This document shows positions 1-14,167 of a stretch of 64,000 nt of DNA, in pieces (positions within the stretch are counted from its first letter, which is position 1; each line of letters starts with the position of its first letter). The notes beneath the pieces were generated by a model. It saw only the letters and a list, made by a program, of their open reading frames with translations. It was not told the origin of the DNA and made no database searches. The stretch comes from Baylisascaris procyonis. Lineage: Eukaryota > Nematoda > Chromadorea > Rhabditida > Ascarididae. The position numbers and the translations under genes are program-made. Location: the NCBI GenBank assembly GCA_037389465.1, contig JAZARR010000221.1, forward strand, positions 4,690,501 to 4,754,500, read 5' to 3'.

Positions 1-1036
1 TGCATAGTAGTAATCAGCTTTTAAATGCGTTGCATTATTTGGATTTATATAGCTTGCAGCTTAACTGATTTTTATGAAGATCTTAGTTACCTGGGCACAA
101 CAAATGTATATCAGACTATGTCCTCACTTTCCTCAACCTGAGTCTTAATTCACCTTAGTGATTTAAAGAAATTATCAATATTTATGTTGAACTATGCCCT
201 GGGCACATATCTGTACTTGCGCACATATAGAGACATACAGACGCATAGACACAGACATATACGCATACAAAAATCTCATAATGTTGTGGATGGCGTTTTG
301 ATAAACGACGATTTGAACGACAAGTAGACGACACAATAGCAGTGAAGAGTGGGTTAGCGGAGGAGAGGGGATGGACTCCTAAAAACACGCTAAACAATTA
401 TTGCCGAATTTTCAAGAAGCAATGATGGTTTTATACGTAGCCGAGGATTGCTGTTCAAACAAAAAAACTCATTTTTTTTTGCACTATCCCAAATAAATTT
501 TGACAGACAGCTTTTGTGGCGCCTTTAGCTGTCAATAAATCATCGAGATGTTGATAAATTGTAATGGAGTGTAGGATAAGAATTGTCGCTCATTTTTTTG
601 CGCAGCATTGTCTAGTCAACCGTTTAGCAACATCGCATATATCTAAATTTTGCTTACTATAGATAACAAGAAATGGCATTTTAGCGTAAGCCTTAGTAAG
701 TTTAATCTCTACAGCTTTTGCGTCTTGGTTGAATTCGAAGAGCAAAAGCCGCTAAGGAAATTATGGATTATCGGCTTGTTTTACCTTAGCTTTTGGCGTG
801 GAGTAGTTCCCTTGCAGATCTGCTGGTATGATTGTCACATATTTAATGCTAACCGAACCTTCTACCACCATAAAATTGTTGAAAATCGATCATGAAAGAA
901 ATAATCGAAAACAAATTAAATTTTAAAGTCTATGAATGAAAAATATTCACGCCAATGATCAGATTATGTTGAACGAAAAAAAGCAATGAACTTATCCATC
1001 AATTGATAAATAATATATATGCATTTTTTCTTTCAG
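1..1036. other. Non-coding start of window (upstream intron of RhoGEF)
   Basis: I see no exon here that joins the first traced exon at 1037. That exon begins with two bases completing a split codon, so an earlier exon ending in phase 1 must lie upstream, most likely outside the window. This stretch is therefore probably intron. It holds AT-rich sequence and a CA/CATA-rich simple-sequence patch around 205-270. Open frames on both strands are short and lack splice-site support. Confidence 0.5.
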
Positions 1037-4000
1037 ACAAATCACCACGCTATGAAAATAGAGGTCTACGTAAAACGACGAGTTTACCAAGTGTGGAGCA
1101 ATCACAACAGGTTTAGATATTTCTTGATTTTTCCATATGATTACGAATAGAAATATTGATAAATAAATAAATGAAATATTGATAAATAAATAAATACTGA
1201 TAAATGAATACTGTTAAATAAATGAAAGTAAATTTAATATGATTTAGAGAAAAGGTTAACTGAAGAATCTTTCACTGCAATTAAATGTTGCCTATAAATA
1301 TTTAATGATAACCGACCTTATACTACCGTCTTAAGAGCCAACTCCATATTTCATGATTTCGTCTCATGCATAAATTTGTTTGAACCACCATCTGAAGACG
1401 TGCAAAGGAATACTTGAAAGGGAAGAGTGTATAACCTAAAAATGAGCGATCAGTGAAGAAAAAATAGGAAGTTTGCAGAAGCTATCAACGTTCAGAAGCA
1501 TCTAATTTTACACACTTATATACAAATAAAAAATCTCAACCATTAGAGTTAAAATGTTTTTTTTTCTAATAATTTCAATTTCATTCACTATCACAAGCTT
1601 CCCTCCAGGTCTTGACCTTTCTCAGTTTATTTGGATTCTTTCATTCTCAACAGATTTCGCATGCCATTTCTCTTTCATTTTTCAGTCACTATCCTCTCCT
1701 ATTGCAGGCTCATGTTGAGGCAATACGACAATTGCTCGACTCGTTTCCTATCCAATCTTCGTGCAATCAGAGCACAAGTGCTCATGATGTAATTTTTCCA
1801 TCATTATATTTCTTTATGATACTTTCTGCTATCAATAATAGATTTTATAAACGTTTAAAGATCAATATAGAAAATGTTGTTCTCAAGAATTCAAATGTTT
1901 TCAAGTGGAGAGGATATACGAAATATAGGCTTCGCAATCTCTTTTTACTGAGGGAAATTCGAAGGAAATCCTCGAAGAAATTTTAAACTTAATTCGGTAA
2001 GAACGTCGAAAAAAAAAGCAATCTGAATATTTTAGTTGATCAACTCTTAAGAAAAAATAATGTTATATTTTTATTAGTGTTTTTTCTCAGCATTTTGAAA
2101 TAATCTATGAGAAATTTGCGCAAGTTTAAAGTAGAAGAAAACAACTGTGGAGTACATTACGTCATTAGCGATTCTTTTCGATGATATTTGATATGTGTCT
2201 ATAGCATTATTGGCGTCTATATTTTTGAGGTTCCATTCATATTACGTTGAAAATGAATTTTTCTTGGTTTTTATGGCTTATAGATTGTCAGGCAAATTTT
2301 CGATAGTTTTTTTTTACTTTTAAGTTCTTTGTTGGGTTATTTAGCTTTTAGGTTTTCAACGAAATGATTGGTAGTTTACTTCACTTTCAGATTTTCGATA
2401 AACTTTCTTGAGAGGGTATTTCTTTTTTTTTAAGGATTTCAATTTCCTTGAAAATAAAGAAAGCATATATCTGCGTCGAGATGTTAATAAGCAAAAAGAA
2501 ATAAAAGCGTAAAATGATGAAAGAAACGAATATTTGAAGCGTATTTTTCGTCATTTTCGACGGAGATTCATCCGTCAAAGAAACGAAGATTTTCGACGTC
2601 CTATGCTGCACTTTTTTTTCTATTAACGCTTTGAATTTTTTTTTTCACCACTACAAACGTTTCATTCGGTGGAACTGCATGCCTGAAAGCTCCCTCATGT
2701 TTGTTTTTTTCTTTTTTTTGAAAAATGCTCTTTTCAGATTTTTTTTCATCATATAAAAAAACCTTTTTTTTTTCACAGCAGCAAACCTTTGGGTGCCAGT
2801 TGTGAAAAACTTTTAGTGCTCGTTGTTAAATCGAAACGGAACATTTCCAAATATTTATTTCTTTCTTTTATGCGATTTTTTTGTCGATTTTTGTCACATC
2901 TCGAAAATTTGCATTCGAAATGCTTGTTATGGTAAAGCAATGTTCATATGTCTGTTTGTATGCGTTTGCCATTCTTTTAAAAGTTTATTTGGTCAGATAT
3001 AATACCCATCCAGGATAAACTCTGTGCAAACATCTAGCTTTATCCATCAACGTCGAATGGTGCTGCAGATATTTAAAGATGTCCAAAAATTGTATGCACT
3101 CTATATCGGCTGAGTTTTCTTTTCACGCTATTTGGAGAGGTTAGCCTAACTATTGACTTTATCAATAAGCGGCCAAGTTATTGGCTATTGGAAGTGTGCT
3201 AATTTATTAACCATTGTAGGTGTGGTCAACTCCTCGGCAAAGTATTGTTGTGGCCACTTTGGATACCGATAGCGACGGTGTTATGATTAACACAGATATT
3301 GAGGAGTTAAGAGAGGCGGCCGAAAGTATTCAATCTTTGCAGCGGGTGCTTAAAATACCTTCAGAAATTACTGCTAAAAAAGGTAACATAAGAAAATAAG
3401 TATTTCACTAAATTATTCGTAAAAAAATTTTCAACAAATTCTTGAGTTGTATTTCCGGCGATTCATGGTCGAGTAAAGAGGGCGATGTATGCCTAATATT
3501 TTGATAGATTCGGGACTCACAAACTGCCTTCACATGATAAGACTGATGATATATTCTTTCATCTCATTTTTACAAACATAATCAAAGAGTTTATAAGATT
3601 TGTTATCGTTGTGATCTGAATCAACAGTAATTCAATCACAACGTACCTATACAAATGTATAAGACCTTATATTAATTGGTTATTATCAGTGTCCCACTGA
3701 TAGCCGTCAAAAATCGTGAGGTTTGAAAGAGGAGTATAAAATTGTTTTAACGACAAGGCTAAATGAATCCTGAATTCATTCGATTGGCTTTGGCCCACTT
3801 CATTTTTATAAATTTTTTCCTCTTGATCGCACGGTTTTCTCATCAGCAAAAAGTTTTCATCTTTTTCCAAGCCTGTTACGGAGAGATGCGCACATAGCGC
3901 TATTCGACACCTCAGGCGATTTCCTTTCCAAAGGTCTGTAACATGCATAGGCTATCTCTACTGGAAATATTGGAAAACGCATCTGCTGGCGAGAGAGTAG

Positions 4001-7000
4001 ACGAAAGTGAGAGACCCAAAGAAATGACATTATGCGCGTTTATAACTCCGCCAATTCTTGGTGGATTTGGACGAAATTTTTTTTATTCTATTCAGTATTT
4101 AATTCTCTTTGGAAGGCTATATACACCTTCGGGGTCAATTGCAAGAATTTGTGAGAAAAAAATTAAAATCAAATTTATAGTGTAATTTAATGGAAAATGA
4201 ATTTTTTTTTCCATAGCAACAACCGCATCCAGATCAAGGCAAGGGATCAACGGGGGTGGCAACCCCCTGCTAGGGTCAGGGCGGCGAAGCGCCCTGACCT
4301 TAATATTAGTATTGAAATTAAAAAAATATGTGTAATAGGATCGTATCGTCATTTCTTCCTCCGATCAACATAGGTTCTTTTTGCTAATTCTTCCTGCATT
4401 CTTTTATTTTCATTTGTTTACACATTGCCCTTCAATAATATTGATTTTTTATGCTCGTTTTTTTACGGTTTGTTCAGCATAAAAATTAAATTTTATGAAT
4501 TTTCTATAGAAACCTATTGTAATTGGTATTTGCGACCTTTTTTCTCGGCAACGGTTAGGCCTGCAGAGTTACTGTTTGCCTCGCTCGATACAACTTTCAA
4601 TGCTCTAACAAATGATGTATAACTTGTTATATTTCCGGAGAAAAGTTGAAAACTGATTCGACTGGCCGGAAATTCTGAAATCTCGATTTTTGCAATTTAG
4701 GGGGTTCTCGTTCTCGGCCGCTGTTTCATATGGTGTTAAACGATCTTTCGATTCGTGATCAGCTCGTCGAGACTCGTTGAACGGTATATGAAATACCGTC
4801 GGAGGACAAATAGAGCCGAGAAAAAAATTCCCAAAAATCGCATTTTTTCAATCGTAAGGGGGTAGCACATGGAAAATTTGAAAAAATACTTTTTATCTTC
4901 AATTTCGATGATTTTGGTATCAAACGATAGAGTTTCATGAGGGGAATGCGAATCTATGCGTTGTTTGCTGCTTTACTTGAAAGACATGAAATTATAGGTC
5001 CAGGAATCTTGCATTTTTATATAATTGTACTGTAATTGATATTTCGGCACTTTTTTCTAAGCAGTGGTTAGGCTTATGCGTCTGTGGTTTGCTTTTTTCG
5101 ACACAGCTTCAGAAGCTCTATCAGACAATATATAGATCATTAGATTTCGAGAGGGAAGTTGAAGACCGAATCGACCGGCCCGAATTTCTCAAATCTCGGT
5201 TTTTGCAATTTTGGGGGTCCATGTTCTCCTCTGCTATCACACATGGTGCTGAACGGTCTTTTGATTCGTCATTAGCTCGCTGAGATTCGTTGAACGGTAT
5301 ATGGAATACCGCCGGAGGGCAAACAGAAGACGAGAAAAAAATTCCCAAACATCGCAATTTTTCGATCATGAGGGGGTAGCACAGGGAAATTTTGGAAAAA
5401 TATTTTTTGTCTCAGATTTTGATGATTTTGGTATCAAACGGTACAGCTCGATAAGCTTATCACGAATATATGCATTGTTCGCTTTTTTATGTGAAAAGAT
5501 GGAAATTATAGGTGCAGCAATGTTGTATTTTTATGCAAATGTACTGTGTTGGAGATATCGGAATTTTTTTCTCGGCAACGGTTAGGCCTATGGAGTTACT
5601 GTTTGCCTCGTTCGATACAACTTTCAATGCTCTATCAAACGATGCATAGGTTATTATATTTCCGGAGAAAAGCTGAAAATCGAATCGACCGGCCGGAAAT
5701 TCTGAAATCTCGATTTTTGCAATTTAAGGGGTTCTCGTTCTCGGCCGATATCTCATATGGTGCTAAATGGCTTTCTGGTTTGTCTTCAGCTCGCCAAGAC
5801 CTCTCGAACGGTATATGGACTACCGCCCAAGGACGAATGCAAGCCGAGAAAAAAAATCCAAAAAATCGCGTTTTTTCAATCGTAAGGGGTAGGCAGGTAG
5901 TACAAGGAAATTTTGGAAGAATATTTTTTGTCTCCGATTTCGATGATTTTGGTATCAAACGATAGAACTTGATGAGCTGATCATGAGTATATGTATATAA
6001 TTGCGTTTTTTGTGTCTTTTGAGAAATAATGGATGTTAAATATTTCACCTCCAAAAGAGTTCATAATTGAGAGGGAGATAGAGACTCGCTGGGTTATGTC
6101 ACTCGCACTGAGAATTCAATATGCAGGCTTAGTGAGGCGGAGTGGTTAGTACAGCGAGCTATAGAAGGGATGTATCTGTTCAATGCCGATTGTTGTATCA
6201 CTATTGCAATTTTTCGATGTAAATTTCTTTCAGGGTTTTTTCTCAAAGAAGTGATTAGTTGGGTCCTGGATGTACTGAACGAAGCTCAGAGGGAGGGGTC
6301 CGGTCCATAAATTTGCGGACAATGTATTCAGCACTTATTCTGGATACCTTTTTTGAATAAATGTTTGGGGTCATATCTCAGCTCTAAATTGCCCAGTTTC
6401 GGTAGGGTTTTGAATGGTTGACTTGGCATAATACGACTAAGGTGAAAATAATTGTGCTAAGCAGCACAGGCTGAGTATTTGCGCACAGCATCGCCGCACG
6501 TGGTGCTACGCAATGTATAAACTGTCGAGGAAGATATCTCGGCTCCATTCATACATTCATACACCACCTAAATATAAAATAAATGAGCAAAATAAACAAG
6601 GGCAACATTTTTTGATTGTTTATATTGTCAGAGGTGTTAGTGGATATTTGAGGCGAATATTTGCAGAAGAGGCGAATGAGGCAGATGAACGTCGCAGCGG
6701 GGGTGAGTCAGGTTCAGAAACGTTACGTCGTTGCTCAGGGATCGCATCACGTCTCGGAGGACATCCTCGTGGCGTTATACAATTTCTACCTTCAGTCAAG
6801 CAGGCACAATTTGCACCGACTCTTGATACGTATACTTGGAGTAAAAGTAATCGAGAATCTGATCACGAGAAGAAGCCATTCATTAGACGTAAAACCTCTA
6901 TGCCTGAAACCTATATGACCTATAATCAGGTGAACTCAATTCCTTTATGATTTTCTATGCAGTTTAAAACGAAGTGATTATCACTATATGTGATAAGCGT

Positions 7001-10000
7001 CAACAATAATCATGCTTAGCACTTTTTAAAGTCTAATAATTCAAAGTTTGTTTTGCATAGTATCAAGATAGCTTATCATCGTAATATACTACAATCTGCC
7101 GATTTCTTACATTCCCCATATATGCCGCACTGCCTACGCAACCTTTTAAAATCATCTCACAACAAATAAATCTCCCTCATCGCGCTATATTTCCGGTCAT
7201 CTGCATATACGTTTTCTACCTCTTCCATTCGTTTCTTCGGCTATGCGCATACCAAATTACCACAAGAATGTGCCATATTTTAGGTCTATGGCCCCGAGCA
7301 AATCACTGGTCGTACAACAGGCGGAAGGTGGGTCTTGAATACTTTCACAACAATTTTCCGTGAATTTCGTGGAGCTCATTTTCATCATTCACCGCATCTT
7401 AAAAACGCCTTTGGCTGACAATTTTTATTAATATGTTCAGATCACTCATTCTATATTAACTGTTAAAGTGGCTGATTTCGGATTGCTCAGCAATATCAGT
7501 TTGAAATTGAATTATGAGCATTACCATTTAGGAACGAAAACGGGTAAGGAGGGAGATAAAAAAGAAAGGCAGTAGTCGTATTTTTCGCTAACCACCTGAT
7601 AGCTGTTGTGCACTAAGCTAAATCAACTCGTTTTCGCTTACGTGGAGCATTTGGCAAGTTGCATGAGTTCAAATTGTAAATATACACTCGACATGCTCGC
7701 TGATAGAGGTACATCGTCCATGATTATTGAAGATTGATGTTCATGGAATCCAACGTTAGCATTTGAGAATTGAGCCTTTTTTTGAATTATGATGAAATTA
7801 GATTTGAATTGCTGAGTTTATCTATTATCGATTGATTACAAGCAAACGAGCTCATTGTTCAGATCAAATCGGCGTTTGATGCGAAACAGTGAAGAGCCAG
7901 ATTTGTATACATCGAAAGGATCTGAATTGCTTGAGCAATCAAAAGGCGCTGATTCATTGGCCGGTGTGAGTCGATTCTCGAAACTTCTCAGATCTCTTCG
8001 TTCGTCGAGACAGAATTCACCTGAACCTCAAACTTCGATGGCTTGGTAATATCTTTTTTTTTCTGAGCAGTTTTTCTGCTTTCTCAGAAATTGCTCATAG
8101 CGTTTAGGTCAAGTTTCTTGCTGACCGGGATGAGAATCGTTCAGAATCTATTCGAGAAAGGCGTCTAGTCTAATCGGGAGAGGCATCTAATTTACCTTTG
8201 CTTCTTTTTGGTAACCACCTAACTGTAATCTCTTTCCTCAATTTCAGCTTCGCTCTTCTGAATACGCTTATTGAATATAAATCAAAAAATTATGCATTTT
8301 CGTATGCCACCATCATTTTATTTTTCATATATGCCCAACGTTACTCCCAAAAGCCTCACTTTAAAAGGTGAGAAAAGAGTGCAGGATAGAGAGAGAGGAG
8401 AAAATTGCGATCAAATGAGCCAATGTGCTAGTGCGATTGAGTTTTTCTCTCATTACCAAGCAGTTTCACTAATTACTACGAAGTAATAAAATTCTTGCAT
8501 TCATATTTTTAAAGATCCGATCGCTCATACAAATCTCTCATATAATGCCCGATTTTTTTTTTTTGTGATCTCATCATTACGAAATGAAAATGCGATCGGA
8601 AACAAAATTTATGCAAATTTCAGGCTCGTTTAACTGCCTATAATTACTACAATTCTTTTTGAGTATAGATGTTTATCCTTTGTTATGCACATCACATTTC
8701 TTTGCTCTAGCTTCTATTATTTCATAGTTGCTGGAATTACCGAATAAACGAATGCACTCATAGACACATATATGACGCAGCCACCGTAGTGGAATGAACT
8801 AAGATTATGTTGCAAAGCTAAAAATATTCATAGTTTTCAACAAGCGCTTTTACGTTTGTAACTGTGCTATTAGGTGTTAGCAGATTACTCATTGATCTAC
8901 TAAAGTGATGATTACTTTTTTACGGCATCGTTTGAATATTTTGTTAAAAATATTTTAGAAACGTCTATATAAAATACTCTCCCCAATAATTCCTGCCACT
9001 CCCATCAGGGTGCCGGTCCATAAAAAACTATGGATGAAAATGGTTTCGTTAAGGAGTCCTTTAATTTTACCGGAGGCACCTCAGCACCAGCTGCAGCAGT
9101 CGCTTCTACAAGCAGATCTTTTGCTGTGGAAAAGGCGATCTCGAGCCTCACTTCGTCGGCACAACGAAATCCGCAACATGGCGATTCGCGAACTTCACGA
9201 CACCGAGAAATCGTTTGTGGAAGGTCTCGAGTATCTCATACAGGTATTTCCTGATTTCTACCCCTTGAAATTTGTCTAGGACTCTGGAAAATCTTTCTCT
9301 TTCAAAAGCTGTAAATCATACTGCCTAAATATACTCACAAAACCTCCAGATAATCCATCAAAACAACCATCCTCCAAGAACACGCCCTTTAGGGAAACGG
9401 TCAAATTTATCACTTCTACACTCTTTGCCTCATTTAGAAGTCCTCTTTCATGAACAGTCTTTTTGAAGATTCTCTGCATTTTCCTCTTCATAAACGGCTA
9501 AATGCCGAAATTGCAATATTCATAGGGAAATTTTTTGTTTACCGCTGCCAATCACATCTAAGGTATCTGACGTCAAACAGCCTATATAAGTAGCCAATTC
9601 AGCTATAAAGCTTGCTAACATTCTAGGTTTAAAATTATCATTTTATTCTGATTTTACATCAGTTTCCCTCTGTTTTGATAAAATTCTATGGCGTTTCTAT
9701 GCCTATGAAATTGTTCAAATTGTGCTTTACTTCTCTATATATGTTCCCTGTTCGCTTCATTTAACCCTTCTAATATTGCAACTACGATGAGTTAATCAAC
9801 TGCCGCCCCTCTCCTATGAAACTGTTTGATGCACAGGAAAGACCTTATTATACGATGGAAAATGACCGTCTAGGTTTGCGTAAAGAACATAATTTTCAGA
9901 AATATATGCGACCTCTTCGACAACCATTGGAATGTACGTTGATCGATGCGGGACTTGCCGATAAAATATTTTACAAGGTCCCGGAGATACTCATCCATCA

Positions 10001-13000
10001 TCAGGTATTTGATTTGCATAGTATATTGGGGATTGAAAACTACTTCATAGGGAATATGGGGTGAAACAAGAGAAAAGATGTGCGTTTGTATTTCCCTTTA
10101 CGGCTTATTTACTTAACTCTATCTTACTTTAATTTAACGGCGAAGCATTCGTTAAGAATAAATAACTCTTCATATCGATTCCACTTTCCACTTAGTGGGA
10201 AAAATTTGTAAGGTCACGTGATGGTTAGAGTTTAGGCTAGTCTCCTGACTTTTCATTGTTGAATTATCTAAGAGGAGGGTCGGGGCCGACTCCATTGCCT
10301 TGTTCCGATGAGGGCGCTGGACAGAATGGCTTAGTGGGAGGAAGCCAAAGAATCTGATCGAAATCCACAGTAACGAGTACAATGAATGTACATTGGTTCT
10401 CATGATGCTTATGTTTGACGTTACTATTGTAAATTTTCTCATATAGTTGTTGAGGTTGTGGCGATCCGTCATAGAGTTCCTTCGATTTTTTCCAAATAAA
10501 AATATTTTTCTATGCGGCTTTCTCTGCGCCTAAGAAGTTCTTTTACCCGAGCTTGAATTTTATGATATTATAAGCTAAAATTAAGAATTATACTATGAGG
10601 TGTGATTGACAATTTTCTTTTACATAATTTGCAGCCTATAATGATGTTGCATATTAAATAACAGCCCGGAGATCGATTCGTCGTCTATAGAAATTGTCAG
10701 CATTTTTTGTTTGCGATTAAATAGGCGCTCGAATTCGCTGATTGATTACGGTGGATTTTTGCAAGCGCTTCTCCATCACTTCTTCGTTTCTTTGCGTTAC
10801 TCCATTTGGTTCATTCGGTCATCTGTATCAATTGCCTACTTCATTGTTGCAACAATTTCATTGATTAATATATCTATGAGGTTATAGCACTTCCTTGCCG
10901 CGTTGAGGGATCGACTCGAGAATTTCCAATCAGACACGCGTATTGGCGACGTTCTTCTTTCACATGTAAGTCGCCATATCTGCTTCATGATAATGCTAAT
11001 CGTCCAAAGATATCATCCGGGGCAACGATAGTAAGTCGACGTCTTTCTTGACCACTTGCGTATCATAAAACTGTATGTTCATACGAAGGAGTATGAGCAG
11101 GATTCCGATGGTCTCTTTAGGCACTGAAGCCCATTGAAAAACCACAACGGTTTTGCCTAGTGGGATTACTATACAAGAGATACATGGCCAGAAACACACC
11201 CAATAGCACAGCTATAGTCTGCGCTGAACTCTTCTTGCTCATTGATTTGCTTATAATTAATGTCTAAACGCAGCTAAATAACTCAATACATAAATTCCAG
11301 GAAATCGAAATCAGCATAAAAATAGATGAAAGTTATGATTTTTACTATTCATTTAATACGTGCGCATATCCCACAAAAAATGATACATCTATTCAATAAG
11401 AATATATGAAGACAGTCGAAAGGATGGGAAAAGTAAAGAATTTCCTCAAAAATTTACCTCATTAATGAACAGTAGAATTTTCTCATCGAAATTAAATAAT
11501 ACGTGAACAGAAACTTTTCAGTTTAAAAAGCAATCGATGATTGAGACATATATCGCATTTGTTGATAATTTCAAATTTGCGAAACAAGCGATTGCCGAAG
11601 CAAGAGCAAAACCTGCCTTCGAAAAATACTATATGGTAATAATCTCATTTTATATTCATTTCACTTCTAACTGAATATTTATTTCTTCGATTATGAAAAA
11701 CAATTCGTAATTCATTCGTCGCAAAAAAATATTGAAAGGTTTCTCACGCATCGATTTATGATACTTGGAAGGATTCCATAGAAAAATACTTATTTTTATT
11801 ATAACACCTGGACGGTTATTACGATTTATTTCGCTAATATTTCATAGTCGACAATATGCATAAAAAAATTGATTTCAGCGTTGCTGCAGGGATCATCGAA
11901 ATAAAATAGATCTCGATTCTTTATTAATATCACCTATACAACGGGTACCACGTTATGAACTCATTTTGAAGGTATGTAGTTGTGTTTTTTTTTCGTATTG
12001 TTTGCGCTCTTTAGTGATCTCTTCCAGTTGGAATCCAATGAAATCCGGTGGGATTACTCTAAAAAACTGGTTGCTTAATTTTTTTATTCATTTCTTTCCA
12101 ATGAAATTTTGCCTGGTGAAATTACAAATAAGTTTTTTTTTGCATCTATTTTATTGATTTCTAATAAAAAATTGCATCCATTTTTGCATTCAATTTGCAA
12201 AATTTGCAAAATGCAAAGAGTGAAGTGAATACATCAAATTTTGGATTGCATCGAAATATTTACAAATATTGCTAACAGTTGTATTTTTAGCAAATTATAA
12301 AACACACATCTGTGGAGCATGCTGACTATGAAAATCTACTTCTTGCTCAGAAATATATTCATGAATTGGCAAGCACAATTAATCGTCAAAAAGAGGAAAG
12401 CGAAGAAATGGAACAACGCCTTCGTGAGATTGAAGCAATCGTCGATGGACTTGATGATGTTTGCACTCTGAACTCTTTTTTGGCGCAATTGTCGATTAAT
12501 TCAACGAAATATTCCTATTTAATAAAACAAAGGAATCGAATTTAAGTAAAACATTACTGAGCCTGAAATCAGCCTCAACTAAGTTCACCAAGTTAGGAAC
12601 CAAATTATCATTGATATGCAAAATAAGCGAAATAAAATCAACACGGTACGTCCGTAGAGTTGATGATGTATATAAATTGATCAAAAATACAGAGCTCTAA
12701 AATTCAAGGTTCATGTTTCTAGATATTTCCAGCCAGGTCTATAATAATGGGGCAAAAAATGAGGGGCTATGGGATATATGCCCCATGCAAATTTTGCCGA
12801 AATCCAGTCTACCTCAGAACTTTGAATTAGGATATAGATATTTACAGTTTGCTAAGAAATTTCTAAGCAAATTTATTCAAAGATCTTTAATAATAAGAGT
12901 AGAGTTAATAAATAATTTCAGCTTGTGACAACCGGTCGTTCATTTAATCGGTACGATGTGGTAACGATAACAAGTTCTGGAGGTAGTAAGCAACGTTGTC

Positions 13001-14102
13001 TCTTCTTAATGTCTGATCAGATGATCGTGACCAGCGTTCGACGCAAATCACCTTCGACAAGAAGTGGTCGTAACTCAGCACCTTTGTAATTTTTTTTTTA
13101 AATTTCTTACAAATACTTCTTTAGATATCACAAAAAAATTTTCTTACATTGAATTTAGAAAGTTCTCTCAAAATATCACAAAACTAATTGTTGATTAATA
13201 AAAGTATTTGCTACTTCTCTTGTTAATAAAATGAAGTCGTACATGAATAGAAACTTTTCCTCTATTCGAATTAAACGATTCAGTGAAAAAAAGGTGAATG
13301 GGAGCCAAATTTTTCATGGAATTATGAAAAATGAAACGTTTGAAATGAAAAAAATTGAACAAGGAAAAGATTTCATCAAAATTCAAAATCCGCATGCAAG
13401 AATTTTTCAGAAAATTGCCTAATAATTGCATAAATTGCCTAAATGTTGCTCATTATGGAAGAGGGAAGTGCTGTTGTTCGAATCTTTCAACAATTTTATC
13501 CCTCAGGCATCATATTTAAGAAGCAAAGTGCTCGATAGTTTCTTATGGATAATAGTAACAATACCTTTAAAAGATGCACTTCAGTGAAAATACGTAGTGG
13601 TATAATGTTATTCTGGGCGCTTATTTGTATATACTCTGTCTTACTCGCTTCCTTAATCCTGAAACTCCCATTGTAAATTTCTCTACTAGAGGGTGCTTAA
13701 TCGCAAACGCAAACTGGTACTAATATTTTGCTGCTATTAGCTTTGTTAGCAATTTTATAAGATTATTGCAAATCAACGTGTTGAATGTATTTATCTAAAT
13801 TAATATTGTAACACTATGAGATGTGAAGAAAAATTTCCAATTATTGTATTATAAATGTAAATTGCTAAATACAATGGGAATTTCATTGCAAAATTTGTAA
13901 TCATTAGAGAGAAATATTATGCTAATTTTAGAGAAAAGTATCGTTATTTGCAGAGTTCAATCGGCCGATTTTTTGGACAGCAATCGATTTAAATTGCTCT
14001 TTAAAATTTCACTTGATGATATCGAAATAAGTAAAGGTATATTTAAAATATTCAATTTTACTCTTTGAAAAATATATACTTTTAATGATAAAGAGTTAAA
14101 AT

Positions 14103-14167
<65 letters not shown>

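Noticed and set aside
5301..6054. Open frames of 94 to 139 codons on both strands
   Set aside because: They lie inside the diverged repeat array of about 515 bp and are not shared between its copies. Overlapping frames on both strands are open, which points to composition rather than coding.
6128..6192. tRNA-like patch GGCGGAGTGGTTAGTACAG with GTTCAATGCC
   Set aside because: It resembles A and B boxes loosely, but no acceptor or arm stems pair and no anticodon loop can be defined.
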